Shown: positions 46,277 through 58,380 of the stretch, one piece after another | Numbering within the stretch: the first letter of the stretch is position 1 | Layout: each line of letters starts with the position of its first letter | From: Lantana camara | Taxonomy: Eukaryota > Streptophyta > Magnoliopsida > Lamiales > Verbenaceae | Direction: 5' to 3' | Assembly: GCA_037501455.1 (NCBI GenBank) | Contig: CM074864.1 | Coordinates: 28,886,001-28,950,000 of the forward strand | Length of the DNA stretch: 64,000 bases | Translations under genes and position numbers: made by a program | Notes under the pieces: model-generated | Databases searched by the model: none | What the model was told of the DNA's origin: nothing | What the model saw: the letters and a program-made list of their open reading frames with translations, nothing else

Positions 46277-47464
46277 CTATTCATGATCCTTCAATTTCCT
46301 CGAGGCATAGGCTATCACCTTACCATTCTGCATCAAAACACATCCCAATCCTTCTTTCGAGGCGTCCGTATAAACCATGTATCCTTCCGTGCCTTCAGGA
46401 AGTGCTAATACCGGTGCAGTGGTCAACTTCTCCTTCAAGAGTTGGAAACTTGCCTCACATGCCTCGTTCCACTCAAACTTGACTTCCTTCTTTGTCAACC
46501 GAGTTAAAGAAGTTGGAATCTTTGAGAAATCCTTAACAAACCTTCGATAATACCTAGCCAAACCCAAGAAACTTCTAACCTCGGAAGCATTCTTCGGACT
46601 CTTCCACTGAATAACCGTCTCGATGTTCGAAGGATCTACTTCCAAACCTTTACTCGAGACAATATGGCCTAGAAAAGCAACCCGATCGATCCAAAATTCA
46701 CACTTGCTAAACTTCGCATAGAACCGGTACTCTCTCAATGTCTCCAATACCAATCTGAGATACCTGGCATGATCTTCCGGAGTCCTCGAATAAACCAAAA
46801 TATCATCAATAAATATTACCACAAATTTATCCAAATAAGGCCGAAAAGTTCGATGCATCATATCCATGAATGCTGCGGGGGCATTAGTCAAACCGAAAGG
46901 CATCACTATGAACTCATAATGTCCATACCGGGTATTAAATCCCGTCTTAGGTATGTCCTCTTCCCGGATTTTCAACTGATAGTAGCCTTACCTTAAATCC
47001 AATTTCGAATAAACCCCCGAACCTTGCAACATATCAAATAAATCCTCGATGTGGGGTAACGGATATTTATTCTTGATAGTCCTCCGATTAAGCTCTCGGT
47101 AATCTATACACATCCTCAACGTTCCATCTTTCTTCTTAACAAAAAGAACCGGAGCACCCCACGGAGATAAACTCAGCCGAATGTACCCAATCTTAAGTAA
47201 TTCCTCGAGTTGAATCTTCAATTCTTTCAACTCCGCCGGAGACATTCTATAAGGAGCCTTAGAGTACGGTTCCAATCCCGAATATAAATCAATAACGAAT
47301 TCAATCTCACGATCCGGTGGCAAAGAACCTAAATTCTCTGGAAACACATCGGGAAAATCCTTAACAACTGCGGTCTCCTCAAACTTAATTTGATCCTTCG
47401 GCTTATCGAGAAGATATGCAACGAATCCCATGGCCCCTTCTCTCATTAGCTTATGAGCTTCCAT
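46277..47464 (-). pseudogene. Gypsy-3 reverse transcriptase and RNase H start
   Basis: Frame 47464-46988 starts [20 protein letters not shown], then [20 protein letters not shown] and [20 protein letters not shown], ending SKLDLR. One stop (TAA at 46985-46987) separates it from frame 46975-46277 with [20 protein letters not shown], the catalytic [13 protein letters not shown] and the RNase H start [20 protein letters not shown] through [20 protein letters not shown]. The RT palm is nearly complete, so the copy is fairly young. Confidence 0.9.
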
Positions 47465-47467
47465 AAA

Positions 47468-48322
47468 TTATAAGAGTGGCACATTCTTCGATCCCACTTC
47501 TCCAATCAACTCTTCACCCAACCTAATTTTTTTCTTAAAACCATCAACTTCGGTCCGGTGCCGGTATAACCAATCCATACCAAAGATTACCCCATATCTC
47601 TTCATAGGCATCACTATGAAAGCCGCCGGATAATCTTTCCCTTCTATCAATACCGAACAACCCCGGACAACCCGATCCGTCTGCAAATTTCCTCCAAGAG
47701 GAGAACTCACAAAATAACAAGAATTTGCACAAGTAACAGGTAGGTACATAGAAGCACATAGATCACGAGATATAAAAGAATACGTGGCACTCTGACCAAA
47801 AAGTGCATGAATGTTCGTGGTATGAATGCATATGGTACCTTCCACCACGGCTATCGGATCAACCTCTGCATCCTGCTCCTCGCCCTCAAGGGCATAAGTA
47901 AGTACCTGAATCATGGGCCTCTGAACTCCCTTTTGAAATCCCGGATTCTTGTCAGGACATGCATCCGCCATATGATCAGCTTTTCCACATATAAGGCATA
48001 AGCCCAACCTCTTCCAGCATTTGTAATAGTTGTGAGTTGGCCCTCCACAATGTGTGCATGGTGGTTTAGATAATCGTGACTCACTTGGAATTTGTCGATC
48101 CGATGATGTCACGGTTAAAGCCTTTGGAGCTTGTGAAGCTTGTCCTCCCATTCGCGGTTTCTTGAAAGGACCCTTGGGTGGAGGAGTAACTTGAAACATA
48201 GGTCTTTTTCCCGCATTTGATCCGAAACCTCGTCCCATCGGTGGCTTAAAAACCGGATCTTTCTTTTTTAAACTCCTCTTCTTGCTCCATTGCCCTTTGC
48301 ACTGTCTCGGCGAATGACACAT
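47468..48322 (-). pseudogene. Gypsy-3 gag zinc-knuckle region and protease
   Basis: A 284-aa open frame. Basic, Pro/Lys-rich linker, then two Cys/His knuckles, CTHCGGPTHNYYKC and CLICGKADHMADAC, followed by retropepsin-like sequence HALFGQSATYSFISRDLCAS. The catalytic motif that is usually D-S/T-G in chromoviruses reads G-Q-S here, so protease would be inactive. The frame ends close to the start of the RT frame at 47464. Confidence 0.87.
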
Positions 48323-48990
48323 AGTTATGCCCTACTTGTCCATATCTCAACTCTTGCCTTAAGCCCGCTATGAACTTCTTGGATTTTCTCTTCTCATCCC
48401 GTGTAATATAAGGAGCATACTTCCCAAGTCTGTTAAAAATAGCAATATAATGAGCCACCGTTCGATTACCCTGTTTGAGATCCAAGAATTCTTGCTCTTT
48501 ACGTTCCCGCACTACCTCGGGCACAAAACACTCTCGAAATTCCCTTTTAAATACTTCCCATGTCACTTCTTCTCCATCCACTTCCAGCTTTTTCCTTGTT
48601 CTTTCCCACCAATCATAAGCCCCGCCATCAAGTTGAAATATAGTGAATTGGGCCTTCTCCTGTGTAGTAAACTGCCGAACTCCAAATATCCTTTCCATTC
48701 TTGCTAGCCAACCCTCTGATACCTCATCATCAATGGAACCGGAAAACCGAGGAGGATTGTAGCTCAGGAATACTCCATGAGGATCCCTATTATTGTTTGT
48801 TGGAGCCAGTTGTTCAACGAGTTGTGGTGGGGGAGCTTGAGCTCTCCTATGCTCGACATAGTTGAAATAGCTTCCATGAAATTTTCCATGTTCATTGGAG
48901 GCGGTTACGGTTGTTGTTCTTGTGGTGTAGGAGAACGATGATGGTGTCTACATGGTGATCTCTCACGATGTCTATGCGGAGGCATTATGT
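48246..48990 (-). pseudogene. Gypsy-3 gag core
   Basis: Frame 48698-48246 encodes 150 aa of the chromovirus gag domain: ERIFGVRQFTTQEKAQFTIF, GGAYDWWERTRKKLEV, FKREFRECFVPEVVRERKEQ, EFLDLKQGNRTVAHYIAIFN and DEKRKSKKFIAGLRQELRYG. Upstream, shifted frames (about 48990-48700) give MNMENFMEAI and RRAQAPPPQ, with a frameshift near 48860, matching the gag start. The probable start is the ATG at about 48896. The overlap with 48322 shows a frameshift between core and zinc region. Confidence 0.88.
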
Positions 48991-49170
48991 CAAAGAAACA
49001 CTGAAATGCATGCTATCTTTAGTCTATGCATGAGAGTGCAATTAATTCAATCAAAATTCAAAAATTAGAGCACATAAACACATAAAGAATGCATATGCAA
49101 TCACATTGTCAATTAGTTCCTAAGCCGAACGACCTAGACTGACTCACACGACACGAGAGCCCGGGTTTTG

Positions 49171-49189
49171 CAACCTGGCACTGATACCA
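49171..49189 (-). promoter_or_regulatory. Gypsy-3 primer-binding site
   Basis: In sense tggtatcagtgccaggttg, 8 bases after the LTR end, complementary to initiator Met tRNA in the first bases. One base differs from the usual TGGTATCAGAGCC. Confidence 0.8.
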
Positions 49190-49197
49190 CTTAAGGA

Positions 49198-50416
49198 TGT
49201 AACACCCGAGCGCAAGGTGCTACATCCCCCGCACCGAGACCCGACCCACACATGAAATGGATAATCCACATATGAGCTAAGTCACGGTGAACGGGGACAC
49301 ACACACATATACGCACTCACTAGGCTAGGCGGGACTAACCCTTAAACCCATAAATCAGAGCAAAACATTAAGCGGAAGCAATAACCGATCACATCTATAT
49401 ATATATACCATGAGCATTCAAGCTCCAAAAATAAAATTCATATACAACATTTACAAGCCATCATATTCATGCTTGGAATCAACCAATATCCTCAAGAATT
49501 GAAAGAGATCAACATATATGCTCATAACCTAACTATTTCTCAATTCAGCCAAAAACCTATGAAAACATGCTCAAAATTGGGGATGAATGGATCAAAATAA
49601 CTCATGATGAATGTATATTACAACCCTAAGCTTACCTTGTGGATTGATTGAAGTTTGAAGGAGATTTGAGCTTGAATCTCCAAGGTTCGCTTGAGTTACA
49701 GGACAAACTGGAATGCAGGGAATGTTGGATTGATTTTCTCCAAGTAAGAGGGTGTGGTTCGGTGAGGGAGAGTATGAGCTGCTAGATGGTTGAGTGAGGG
49801 TTCCAAAAACTTAAACCATGTTTAATTTGGTCAAGATTTGATTGAGTTATGGCTCTTTTAGTGAAATGTGGCAGTTTTGGCTTCTGTTGCGTGTTTCGGT
49901 TGAATTTCGGAGGTTCAAATAACTTTGGAAAAATATAAGGCTAAGTTCATCAAACTAGAATTTTTTATGCGAGCTCAACAAAGTTGACGAAACTCGAATC
50001 CGAGTTTCCTAGCTCAAGATATCATATAAGGAACCAATGGTGCGCTAATTGCTCATTAGCCCCATTTTTGGATTCCGAAATCAAAATAAATTCCAAAACT
50101 CAATCAAACGAATCCAAAAACATGAAACGAGCATATCACTATATTCATAACACATATAAGTCCAACATATTAATTTTCCACGAATTTTTGAATTCATTTC
50201 ACGTAGAAACGGCAAGCAAACAAGTCATTCATGCGCAAATAGTAAAAAGAAAATTCATATAAATTCAAATTCAAATATTTTCAAATAATTAAATACTTCA
50301 ATAATTTCATATAATATAAAATAAAACAATTAATAACGTAATTAAAATAAATAAAATACGCACGTTATTATCACATAATTCATACCTGAATGATTTGGAA
50401 AAGTCGGGCCGTTACA
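49198..50416 (-). repeat. Gypsy-3 5' LTR
   Basis: 1219 bp, matching 43539-44736 end to end apart from small gaps. It carries the shared module at about 49900-50030. CGGCC follows at 50417. Confidence 0.92.
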
Positions 50417-51472
50417 CGGCCGGTTTGGGCTTCTTCCTAGCCACCTTGATTTGTTGAGGTGCTTGAACCATGGGTCTCTTGTATCCTGAGCCTGAACCTT
50501 GTCCACTTTGTGCTCTAGGCACTGAATCTTTCTTCCTATACTCTTCCTCTTGTACCATTACCCTTTGCACCGTATCGTCGAATGACTCTAACTTGTGCCC
50601 GGAAGTCCCATGCCTCAAATCTTCTCTCAATTCGGCAATAAACTTTTTAGACTTTCTCTTCTCATCCCCGGGTGATATGAGGAGCATACTTCCCATGGCG
50701 ATTAAACATAGATAAATATTGTGCCACGGTCCGATTACCTTGTTTCAAGTCCATGAACTCTTGCTCCTTCCTTTCCCTAACCACTATGGGAACAAAAGCC
50801 TCCCGAAATTCTCTCTTGAAAGCTTCCCATGTAACCTCTTCCCCATCAACATCTAATTTCTCTTATGTCCTTTGCCACCAATCATAAGCTTCGCCATCAA
50901 GTTGGAATATGGAAAAATGAGCCTTCTCTTGCTTTGTGAATTGACGAACACTATAGATTCTCTCAATCTGGGTCAACCATCCTTTCGCCACTGCATCATC
51001 CGTAGTACCCGAGAACCTACGCGAAGTATAACTCAAGAATAGCTCATGAGGATCCCTAATCATAGGTGGTGGTTGTGGTTGTGTCTCCACCGATGGTTGT
51101 GGTGGCGGTACTTGAGCTCTCCTATGCTCCACATAATTATATACGACGTCCATAAAGTTTTCCATGTTCATAGGAGGCGGTTGTTATTGATGGTATCGGG
51201 GAGGTGAAGGTGTCCTTCTATCTCGGGGTAGAGGTCGACCTCGTGCCATCTATATAAGGCAAACACTGAAAAGATGTGTGCCGATGTTAGAATACATTCA
51301 TGAAGTGCAATTAAATACATCATATAGTAATCAACATTTAAGTCGAGTAATAGATCAAATATCGATACAAGACTCACAGTTGACAAGTACTTCCTAAGCC
51401 GTACAACCTAGACCGACAAGACATGACTCAAGAGCCCGATTTTGTAACCTAGGCTCAGATACCACTTTAGGA
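50417..51472 (-). pseudogene. Gypsy-4 gag and primer-binding site
   Basis: Frames 51171-50863 and 50696-50412 encode chromovirus gag: MNMENFMDVVYNYVEHRRAQ, SYTSRRFSGTTDDAVAKGWL, FSIFQLDGEAYDWWQRT and, after a frameshift, KSKKFIAELREDLRHGTSGH. It resembles Gypsy-3 gag but is clearly different, so it is another member. The coding stops at the CGGCC site where Gypsy-3 inserted. The primer site in sense tggtatctgagcctaggtta lies at about 51444-51464, just inside the LTR edge at 51473. Confidence 0.85.
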
Positions 51473-51965
51473 TGCAACACCCGTAACGACAGGCGCTACA
51501 TCCCCCACACCAAGTATCCAATTTACATATGAAATAGAAATCCATACATGAATCAAACATGTGGAGGAAGGGTGACAATTAAAAGAACCCTAGCTAAGTT
51601 GGGCTAACCCTTGAACCAACGATCAAATTATAAACAATGCATATGAATAAAAGCGGAAGCAAGAACCATCAATAACAAGTAGTACGCAAAATATAATTCG
51701 AGTATGCCTAATACGGCGTACAATTAACATCAAGCTCCAAAATAGAATATACAATCTCCAAAAGTTCAAGTATGTAAAATACATAAGGTATGTTCATTCT
51801 AGACTATGAATTAAAGACTCAACCGACTCTAATTTCCCGCCTAGCGTGAACCTGCAACAGTTGAAAGTGAGGAGAGGTCAGTCTGTGAAGACCGAATGAT
51901 GGGCATATACATAATAGGCACATAATATGCAACTCATAACTCCGAGTATAGTTTTAGCAATAATC
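51473..51965 (-). mobile_element. Gypsy-4 5' LTR, cut by Copia-2
   Basis: In plus orientation it begins tgcaacacccg (a mutated TGTAAC edge) with tacatcccccacacc nearby, as in Gypsy-3 LTRs. It runs 493 bp to the Copia-2 start at 51966. The rest lies beyond the window. Confidence 0.8.
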
Positions 51966-53888
51966 TGTAAGGAATAGTGCCCTAAAAGCCGATGTAATAG
52001 TCCGGTTTAGTATTTTCCTTTTATAAATCATAGACAATATTTGAATAATATGAATTGAGGCAACACTTCTTTATATGTTCTTGTTTGATTGTATGTTTAC
52101 TTTGACTACGCATGTATTAGAATTCCCCTAATCAATATAACTTATAGAACTCAACCATTTAGGCGAAATGGTTCACGAGACGAGCCCTATATCACATAAG
52201 TTATGATTAGAAATCACTCCAAGCCGATGAGTCCTAAAGACAGAGGGAGTGGCGACTTAACTCGTTCGAGGCTTGGTCCTGTGATCACGCCCTTAAGAAG
52301 GACTACCTTGTTTCATGGGGCAAAAAGTGTATTGTTGATACGTGTGTGATAGATGGGGGTGCTTGCTTATTCTAAGTAAGTATACTGAGGTGTCCCGTGT
52401 GAGAAGATTCCTAAATGGGAAAGGAAGTTTCTATATCTGGAAATATAAACTTCAAGATTAGGAAATATCTCACGAGTCATTGATGTGATTAAGTGATCCT
52501 TAGACTTGAGGTTCCAATGATACTTTATGAGCTAACTCTGTAGTCTTAGGTGTAAGCTTTAAAGGGTGTCGCCTTAGACAACTGATTCAAGGCTTATGCT
52601 AGGATTGCACAAGTGGCGCATGAAAGTATATGAGAATCGATAAAGGACCTACACTTGCATTAGCAAGTTGATCTCTTATTGTGTAAGTCATTCATATGCC
52701 ATCTAGGAGTCCTTGGCCAAGGCAGTAGATCAAAACATCAAGAAATGAGTTTCTTGGATTGAGATCAAATGGATATGAAATGCACTTAACATTAAGATCA
52801 AGATTATTAGGGTTTCAATTATTCCCTTGCCCTAGATCTTGATTGAGAGATGGGACGTAGGGGGATTGTATCTCACATATGTCAATGACTTAAAGGTTAT
52901 GTCGAATTGAGACATTCTAGTTCAGCTAGTGGTCAAACACCTATTGCTAGACTATGGTTGTTTGATCTGTGGACTGATTAATTGATTAGCAAATTAATTA
53001 ATTGGGGTCACTACTAATTGAATTAAGAACCTAGAGGGTCACACATAACAACCCGGTCACGTGGGTTAAAGCTTGAATCGATTAAACGAGTTGATCGAAC
53101 CATCAAGAGAATGGTGGGGCCCACACGCGTGGATCACACATGTGGAACGCTTGGATGACACGTGTCCTTGGGGACACGTGTATATATATGTATATATTAA
53201 ATAATTAATTTGTGAATTATTTAATGGACTTTAATTTGATTTTGAATTAATATTAAAGTCCTAATTTGGAGAAATAAAGTCTAATAAATAATTAATTATG
53301 AATTAATTAATTATTAGTCTTCAAGTTATTTTTTATTTAATAAATAAAGTAAAAATAAAATATCTAAGAGAGTTAAATATTATTTTTGTTTGACAAGTTG
53401 GTCAAAAGATGGACTTTTGGTCAAAATAAGAGACTTACTCTCCACGTAAGAATCAAGATAGCACAAGGGATTCAAATCCTATCCGGATTTGGATAGGAGG
53501 TTCGAACCCCGTGCTATATATTAGTGGGGTTCGAAACCCATTGATGATTGATACGAAATTCTCCTTTCTCCAATAATTATACACTAAACCCTAGAGCCTA
53601 AACATCGAATATAGAACTAGCATCCTCCATGTTCGGATCGTGGTCGCGATTGGTGGACTAATTCTCTAGAGGGCTACTATCATGAAGTCTTGAAAGATTC
53701 AAAGGAGCTTTTGGGGATCAAGCCGCGTGAAGAGCATTCTTGGGCGGCTAGAACGTGTCAAGAAAACTACTATCTAAGTGAGTTTCTTGATCTCTACGAA
53801 TATGGGAATAGGAATTGTAAGATTCGATTCTATCTTTTGGGAAAATTTTTAAAATTTTCGCTGCATTTCTATTCCGTTTTTCCTGACA
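51966..53888 (+). repeat. Copia-2 5' LTR
   Basis: 1923 bp, start TGTAAGGAATAGTG, end TTTTTCCTGACA. Contains G-box-like hexamers (53124-53180, spaced 13, 22 and 16 bp) and a TATA region with palindromes (53468-53539). Matches 59527-61248, 7048-8990 and 10162-12056. Confidence 0.9.
53468..53539. promoter_or_regulatory. Copia-2 LTR TATA region with palindrome cluster
   Basis: GGATTCAAATCC (53468-53479), GGTTCGAACC (53499-53508) and GGGTTCGAAACCC (53527-53539) surround ctatatatta (53514-53523). The two TTCGAA cores are 29 bp apart. The 3' LTR has TTCTTGTTCAACAAGAA (61039-61055), GGGGTTCAAACCCC (61059-61072) and GGGTTCGAGCCC (61090-61101) around tataaata, with cores 30 bp apart. Confidence 0.7.
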
Positions 53889-54160
53889 AGTGGTATCAGA
53901 GCCACCTTCGTCTCAATTATTCTGAATTTCATAGAAATTCTTAGGCTTAGATGCGAATTGAGTATTCTTGAGTTCTTTTAGAAAGTCTGAAAAACTGAAT
54001 ATGTATTTTTCCTAAAAGTTTCTGAAAACTGTCTTCTTAAATCGTATTTTGAAAATTTGTTTTAGTTGAAATCTGTTTAAATCGTATTTTTAATTTTGGA
54101 TTGAATTGGGTCTGGAGAAACCTGTAATACGAAAAACAAAATGAGATACGAAAACGCAAA

Positions 54161-54380
54161 CCTAGGCGTGCTAAGGCATAGCACGCCTAGGCTCGCACAT
54201 CACAGCCCGACACCTCCCGCAACCGCGTGGGAGTTATTGTAGGCGTGCCCGCCCAGCTCCTCCCGCAACCGTGCGGGAGCGTCCGGCCAGGAACGTGCGG
54301 GATTGCCCGCCCAAGTCGCGTGCACGCTGGCGGCAATTATTGCGGGCTGCCCGCCGCTACCTCTCGTCGTCCCGGGTTCA
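54161..54380. repeat. GC-rich hairpin cluster in the Copia-2 leader
   Basis: Arms CCTAGGCGTGCTA (54161-54173) and TAGCACGCCTAGG (54179-54191) form a perfect 13-bp stem with a 5-nt loop. CTCCCGCA at 54214 recurs at 54260 (46 bp apart), and at 54260-54279 it pairs perfectly over 8 bp with TGCGGGAG. GCGTGCACGC (54318-54327) is a perfect palindrome. Surrounding DNA is AT-rich. Confidence 0.85.
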
Positions 54381-55552
54381 TGTTTCGCGTTTTTTGTTTT
54401 TCGTATTTAAGTCCTTAAAATCCCGATTTAATCTTATCTTTTAAAATTTTATTTTATTAAATCAAAATTAACCTTGAAATAATTTTTTAAATTGGGATTT
54501 GAGAAATTAAAACTATTTAAATTTTGGGAAAATTACGAACTTCATTTTCTGAAAATATTGAAGAAATAAAATTATTAATTTTCAGAAATTAATCGAAATT
54601 TTATTAGTTTATTGTTTTTCGGGTTTTATAGAAAAGGCTCTTGAACAAGAATTGCATCTAAGTCATATTTTAAGTCATTAGGGCTTAAAGCGAGAATTTT
54701 AATTTATTGGTTAAATTTAAATTCTTTCAATTTATGCATGTTAGGTGATCGTGGATTTAGTCTTATGAATGGTTTTAATTTATGCACATGGATGGTTTAA
54801 ATTGGGGTTGGAGTCGCAACTAATTGGGGTCGGTGCCCCATTATGTGCGTACTGTTATGTGTTTAATATGTGGCTTTCCATATTACTGTTTTTGGGCCAG
54901 GGTACGCCCCGTGTAATTGTCTAAGGCCAATATGAAGATTGAGCCTTATTAATTTATGTCCTTTTCTTTTTATTGTAATTTGAGAATAGAGATAGGCGGT
55001 GAGGTCTTTTTCTTTCATTTTTGAGACAATGCACCCATGGAGTAAGATGGATCCACACAACAAGTAACAATATGGAGGCCATAAGTGAAGACCTCTCAAA
55101 GTGTTAGAGGGGATTTCTATTATTGTAATAGATAGGGCATCGTTTTGTTTCCAATTCCCTTATGTGATTTAAACTGTTTTATGTGGCATGTATGTTAGAA
55201 CTTGTGATTATGGAGTGGCTCCCACATATCACGCATAAGATAGGTAGAACCCATGATCATCACATGTTAGTATCATGCTTGGACATGCTATCTGCTATGT
55301 GCTTATATGAAATGTATTTAAGTTGTACTTGCATTAATCAAGACTAATTAAATTGGATAACATATATGTTGGTGAGGTCGAACCAGAAAACTCTCCGGTT
55401 ACATCAAAAATTCCCATTAAATACTAAGCTAATTTTCGAAAATAGGTGTTTAATTCATGGTGCAAACTTTGAATTAAATTCCTACCATTCCATCAATAGG
55501 ATTTAGGTTTAATAGAGGAAGCTCGTTACTATCCATGAGTCGTGGGGTCAGG

Positions 55553-57024
55553 TTAGTGTATAATTTGTGCCTTAATTATCTTAATTTTCTCCCTTGTGAT
55601 TAACTGAAAATATGCTTAATTTGGCTTAAATATGGCTTTATAGGTCTACTGGCGCTAAAATGGAGAATTAATGCAGATCTGGACTAAAAGAAGTTATAAG
55701 TTCAGAAAATGAACTGAGCTATGACCTTCAAGCAATGATCATCCCTTAAGCTAAGGGCGACGTAGCAAACACCAAGTCAACAGTGGCGGCTAATTTCCCT
55801 TTTTGACGAATTAAGCCATTTGCAACTGCTCCATTTCAGTTTTGTGCGTCTCAAGGCATACAATTATCATACTTAGACTTTCTAAAGGAATCTTTGCCTT
55901 AAAGTGTGTGCCCAACTTGTAAAACTTGATTTTATAAGCTATACTTAGAAGAAAGGTTTCACATTCAACCTTGGGAGCTGAAGGAGGAAGAACACAACAG
56001 CCGCTGCTGCTAGAACTCAGCAAAAATAGGGGCGAAATCCCCTGTTTTGATCAAACCAAGAACCTCCTTTCCTTTCCCTCTTTTAGTTGAATTTCATGGC
56101 TAGATTATGAAGTACTTTAACCCATCTTTTGGAGCTTGATTTAGTTGGTTTATTTTCAGTTCTTAGTCAGTTTATTAGCTATATATAATTTGTAATATGT
56201 ACAGCAGCTGAACCTCTACTCTAGTTAAGTTATTTCCAAGATTTATGTGGTGATTTGTGAGATCTAATAGATATTCTAAAGCTTTAATCTCCTTGGTATA
56301 TGCATGTATCTTGGTTTCATGAAATGGACTTGTCTTGAGATGATTTTCTGATCAAATATTATCTTAGAACTTGTCCTTCTTGACTGCATATATAACTTGA
56401 TCCGTAATTTTCATGTTAGATGTGCCTAAGAGTTAAACATCATTGATGGCTTACCTCCATGTTTGCTTGATAGTGGTGAGATGCATGTGTAATAGCTTAA
56501 ACATTCCAAGCTTCGTGAGTTTGTTGGCTAAGGTCGGTGTCCTTTTCGTGCTTTAAAGCTACCATTAAATTAAATCTTGAGATCGTATCTACGAGGTTGT
56601 TTATTGGTTTGGGAGTTGGTTAAAGATCGTATCTTAATCACCAAATAAGTTAGAAAGGATGAGGTTGTTAGAGCTTGTTGGCGCTATAGCCGGCCTATCA
56701 ATAGATTTTAAGCTTATTTGTGCATCGATGATCAGATTACAAATATGAATCGTAAGAATAACTTGACTAGAGTCTTATTTCCTACCTACTTTAAGTTTAT
56801 GCTTTGTTGTTAGTTTATTTAATTTCAGTTTTTTATTTAATTTCCAGCACTTTAGTTAATTACGTTAACCTCCCCCCTTTACTTTTGTTGCTTGTTTGCT
56901 TGGCTATTGGAGATTAACGAAAACATCCAATCTCTGTGGGATCGACCCTTCACCAATATACACAATTTATTATGTTTGGTAGTTTAGGAATATTATTTGG
57001 TGGATTCGGCAACCATCAGGTGAC
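55553..57024. mobile_element. Possible inserted element in the Copia-2 leader
   Basis: The phrase tcaggt occurs at both proposed edges (about 55549-55554 and 57017-57022). Sequence before the left copy and after the right copy could be continuous. Inside, ttggcgctatagccggcc (about 56678) and tctctgtgggatcgaccc (56930) resemble border motifs of other plant Gypsy elements. No terminal repeat was confirmed. Confidence 0.3.
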
Positions 57025-57532
57025 TATGTGAAATCTATTAGTTCTTAGTTTCCTAATTGATCATTTTAAATGATCAATATTTCGAGGTCAATTTTGGAGA
57101 GGGCGATGTCCGCGAGTCGTGGGGTCGTTCGAACTAAGTTTTGATCTTGATCTTATGATTGATGGGTCTAGCTTAACGCCTAAGCAAAAATGGATGTCGC
57201 ACGAGTCGTGGGTCCATATTGAAAGATAGGTGATGCAAAAACATTACTAAGAAGTCCACAGTGATGGAATTGGTAAGTTGTACCTACCTTAGGCTTTATT
57301 AAGAATGTCCGCGAGTCGTAGGTTCGAGATAAAGTACTCAGGATCTTAGTGTCCATTGGGATAACAAGTATCCTCTAAGATCTTTGGCAATTATAGATCT
57401 TCTAAAAAACAGTGGGAGCTACATAGATTAAAGACCTAATCTCATGTATATTCGTTATTATTCAGCATGGTCACTTAGCTCTCTGTCTATCCATTTAGGT
57501 CGTAGATTCTGTGATTCTCTACGTGTTTTCAA

Positions 57533-58380
57533 ATGACAACCAAAAACCCTATAGTATCGATCCTCGAGTCAAACAAGTTGACTGGTCCCAACTATTCTGA
57601 TTGGCTTAGCAATCTAAAAATCGTTCTAGATTCCGAGAAGAGAACGTATGTTCTCTACGAGGCGGAGCCCGTTCCCGAAGGGGAAGCTCCGACCCGGGCT
57701 GAGCGGGACGCGATCCAGAAGTGGAAGGATGATAATCTCCAAGCCCGTTGTCTCATGCTTGCTAACATGTCTCCGGACATGAAAAGACATCATGAGTCCA
57801 TGGAATTCGCTTGGGAGATTTACTACGACTTAGAGAAACTTTACCGTCCTCATGAACGTGTTACAAGGTATAACACCTCAAAAGAATTGTTCCATTTGAG
57901 AATGAAGGAAAGTACAAGTGTCCATGAGACTCAAGTTTCTTTCTCTCACTAGGAAACTTGTCTCCATGGACAGGCCACTGAGAGATGAGCTTTCAGTGGA
58001 TCTGTTGCTAGCCTCTCTCCCACCATCATTCAACCCTTTTGTCCTTAACTTCAACATGAATCATGCAAATGGTAGTGTAGCTGAGCTGATTAGTCAGCTT
58101 GTGAGTGCTGAAAGCATGATCAAGAAGAACAATAAGGTTATGATGGTCACTGCTCCATCTTCTTCTAAGCCTTCTAAAGGTAAGGGCAAGAAAGCCCAAA
58201 AGAAGAAGTCCCTTAGGCCCAATGGAGGCATTACGAAGGGAAAAGCCCAAAAGAAGAAACTTGATCTGAAAGAGGATGTTTGCTTCCATTGTGGTAAACC
58301 GGGGCATTGGAGGAGAAACTGCCAAGAGTACAAGGCTACTCTAAAGAAAGGTATGTTTCTCGATGAAGTAAATCTTTCTA
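57533..58380 (+). pseudogene. Copia-2 gag with zinc knuckle
   Basis: Frame 57533-57952 starts MTTKNPIVSILESNKLTGPN and YSDWLSNLKIVLDSEKRTYV, a typical Copia gag start. A frameshift near 57930 leads to frame 57918-59021 with MDRPLRDELSVDLLLASLPP, a Lys-rich stretch (KGKGKKAQKKKS), and the knuckle CFHCGKPGHWRRNC. Gag packages element RNA. One frameshift separates the two halves. Confidence 0.88.

Larger units (their letters stand above)
43539..50416 (-). mobile_element. Gypsy-3: chromovirus (probable Tekay/Del) with internal deletion
   Basis: LTRs at 43539-44736 and 49198-50416 are flanked by identical CGGCC duplications (43534-43538 and 50417-50421). On the minus strand the order is gag, zinc knuckles, protease, RT, RNase H, integrase and remnants of a chromodomain. 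The primer site tggtatcagtgccaggttg (49171-49189) and the polypurine tract (44737-44757) are in place. At 6.9 kb it is somewhat short because part of integrase is missing. Stops and frameshifts occur throughout. Confidence 0.93.
53889..57532 (+). other. Copia-2 leader with GC-rich hairpin cluster and a probable insertion
   Basis: 3.6 kb between primer site and gag, long for a Copia element. GC-rich hairpins lie at 54161-54380. The segment from about 55553 to 57020 may be an inserted element. Three copies of a phrase close to cgagtcgtgggtc occur at 57112-57310 and one at about 55538. No coding region is supported. Confidence 0.6.

Noticed and set aside
54227..54418. 63-aa frame rich in Gly, Pro and Cys
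   Set aside because: It is explained by the GC-rich hairpin cluster in the Copia-2 leader, which keeps frames free of stops.
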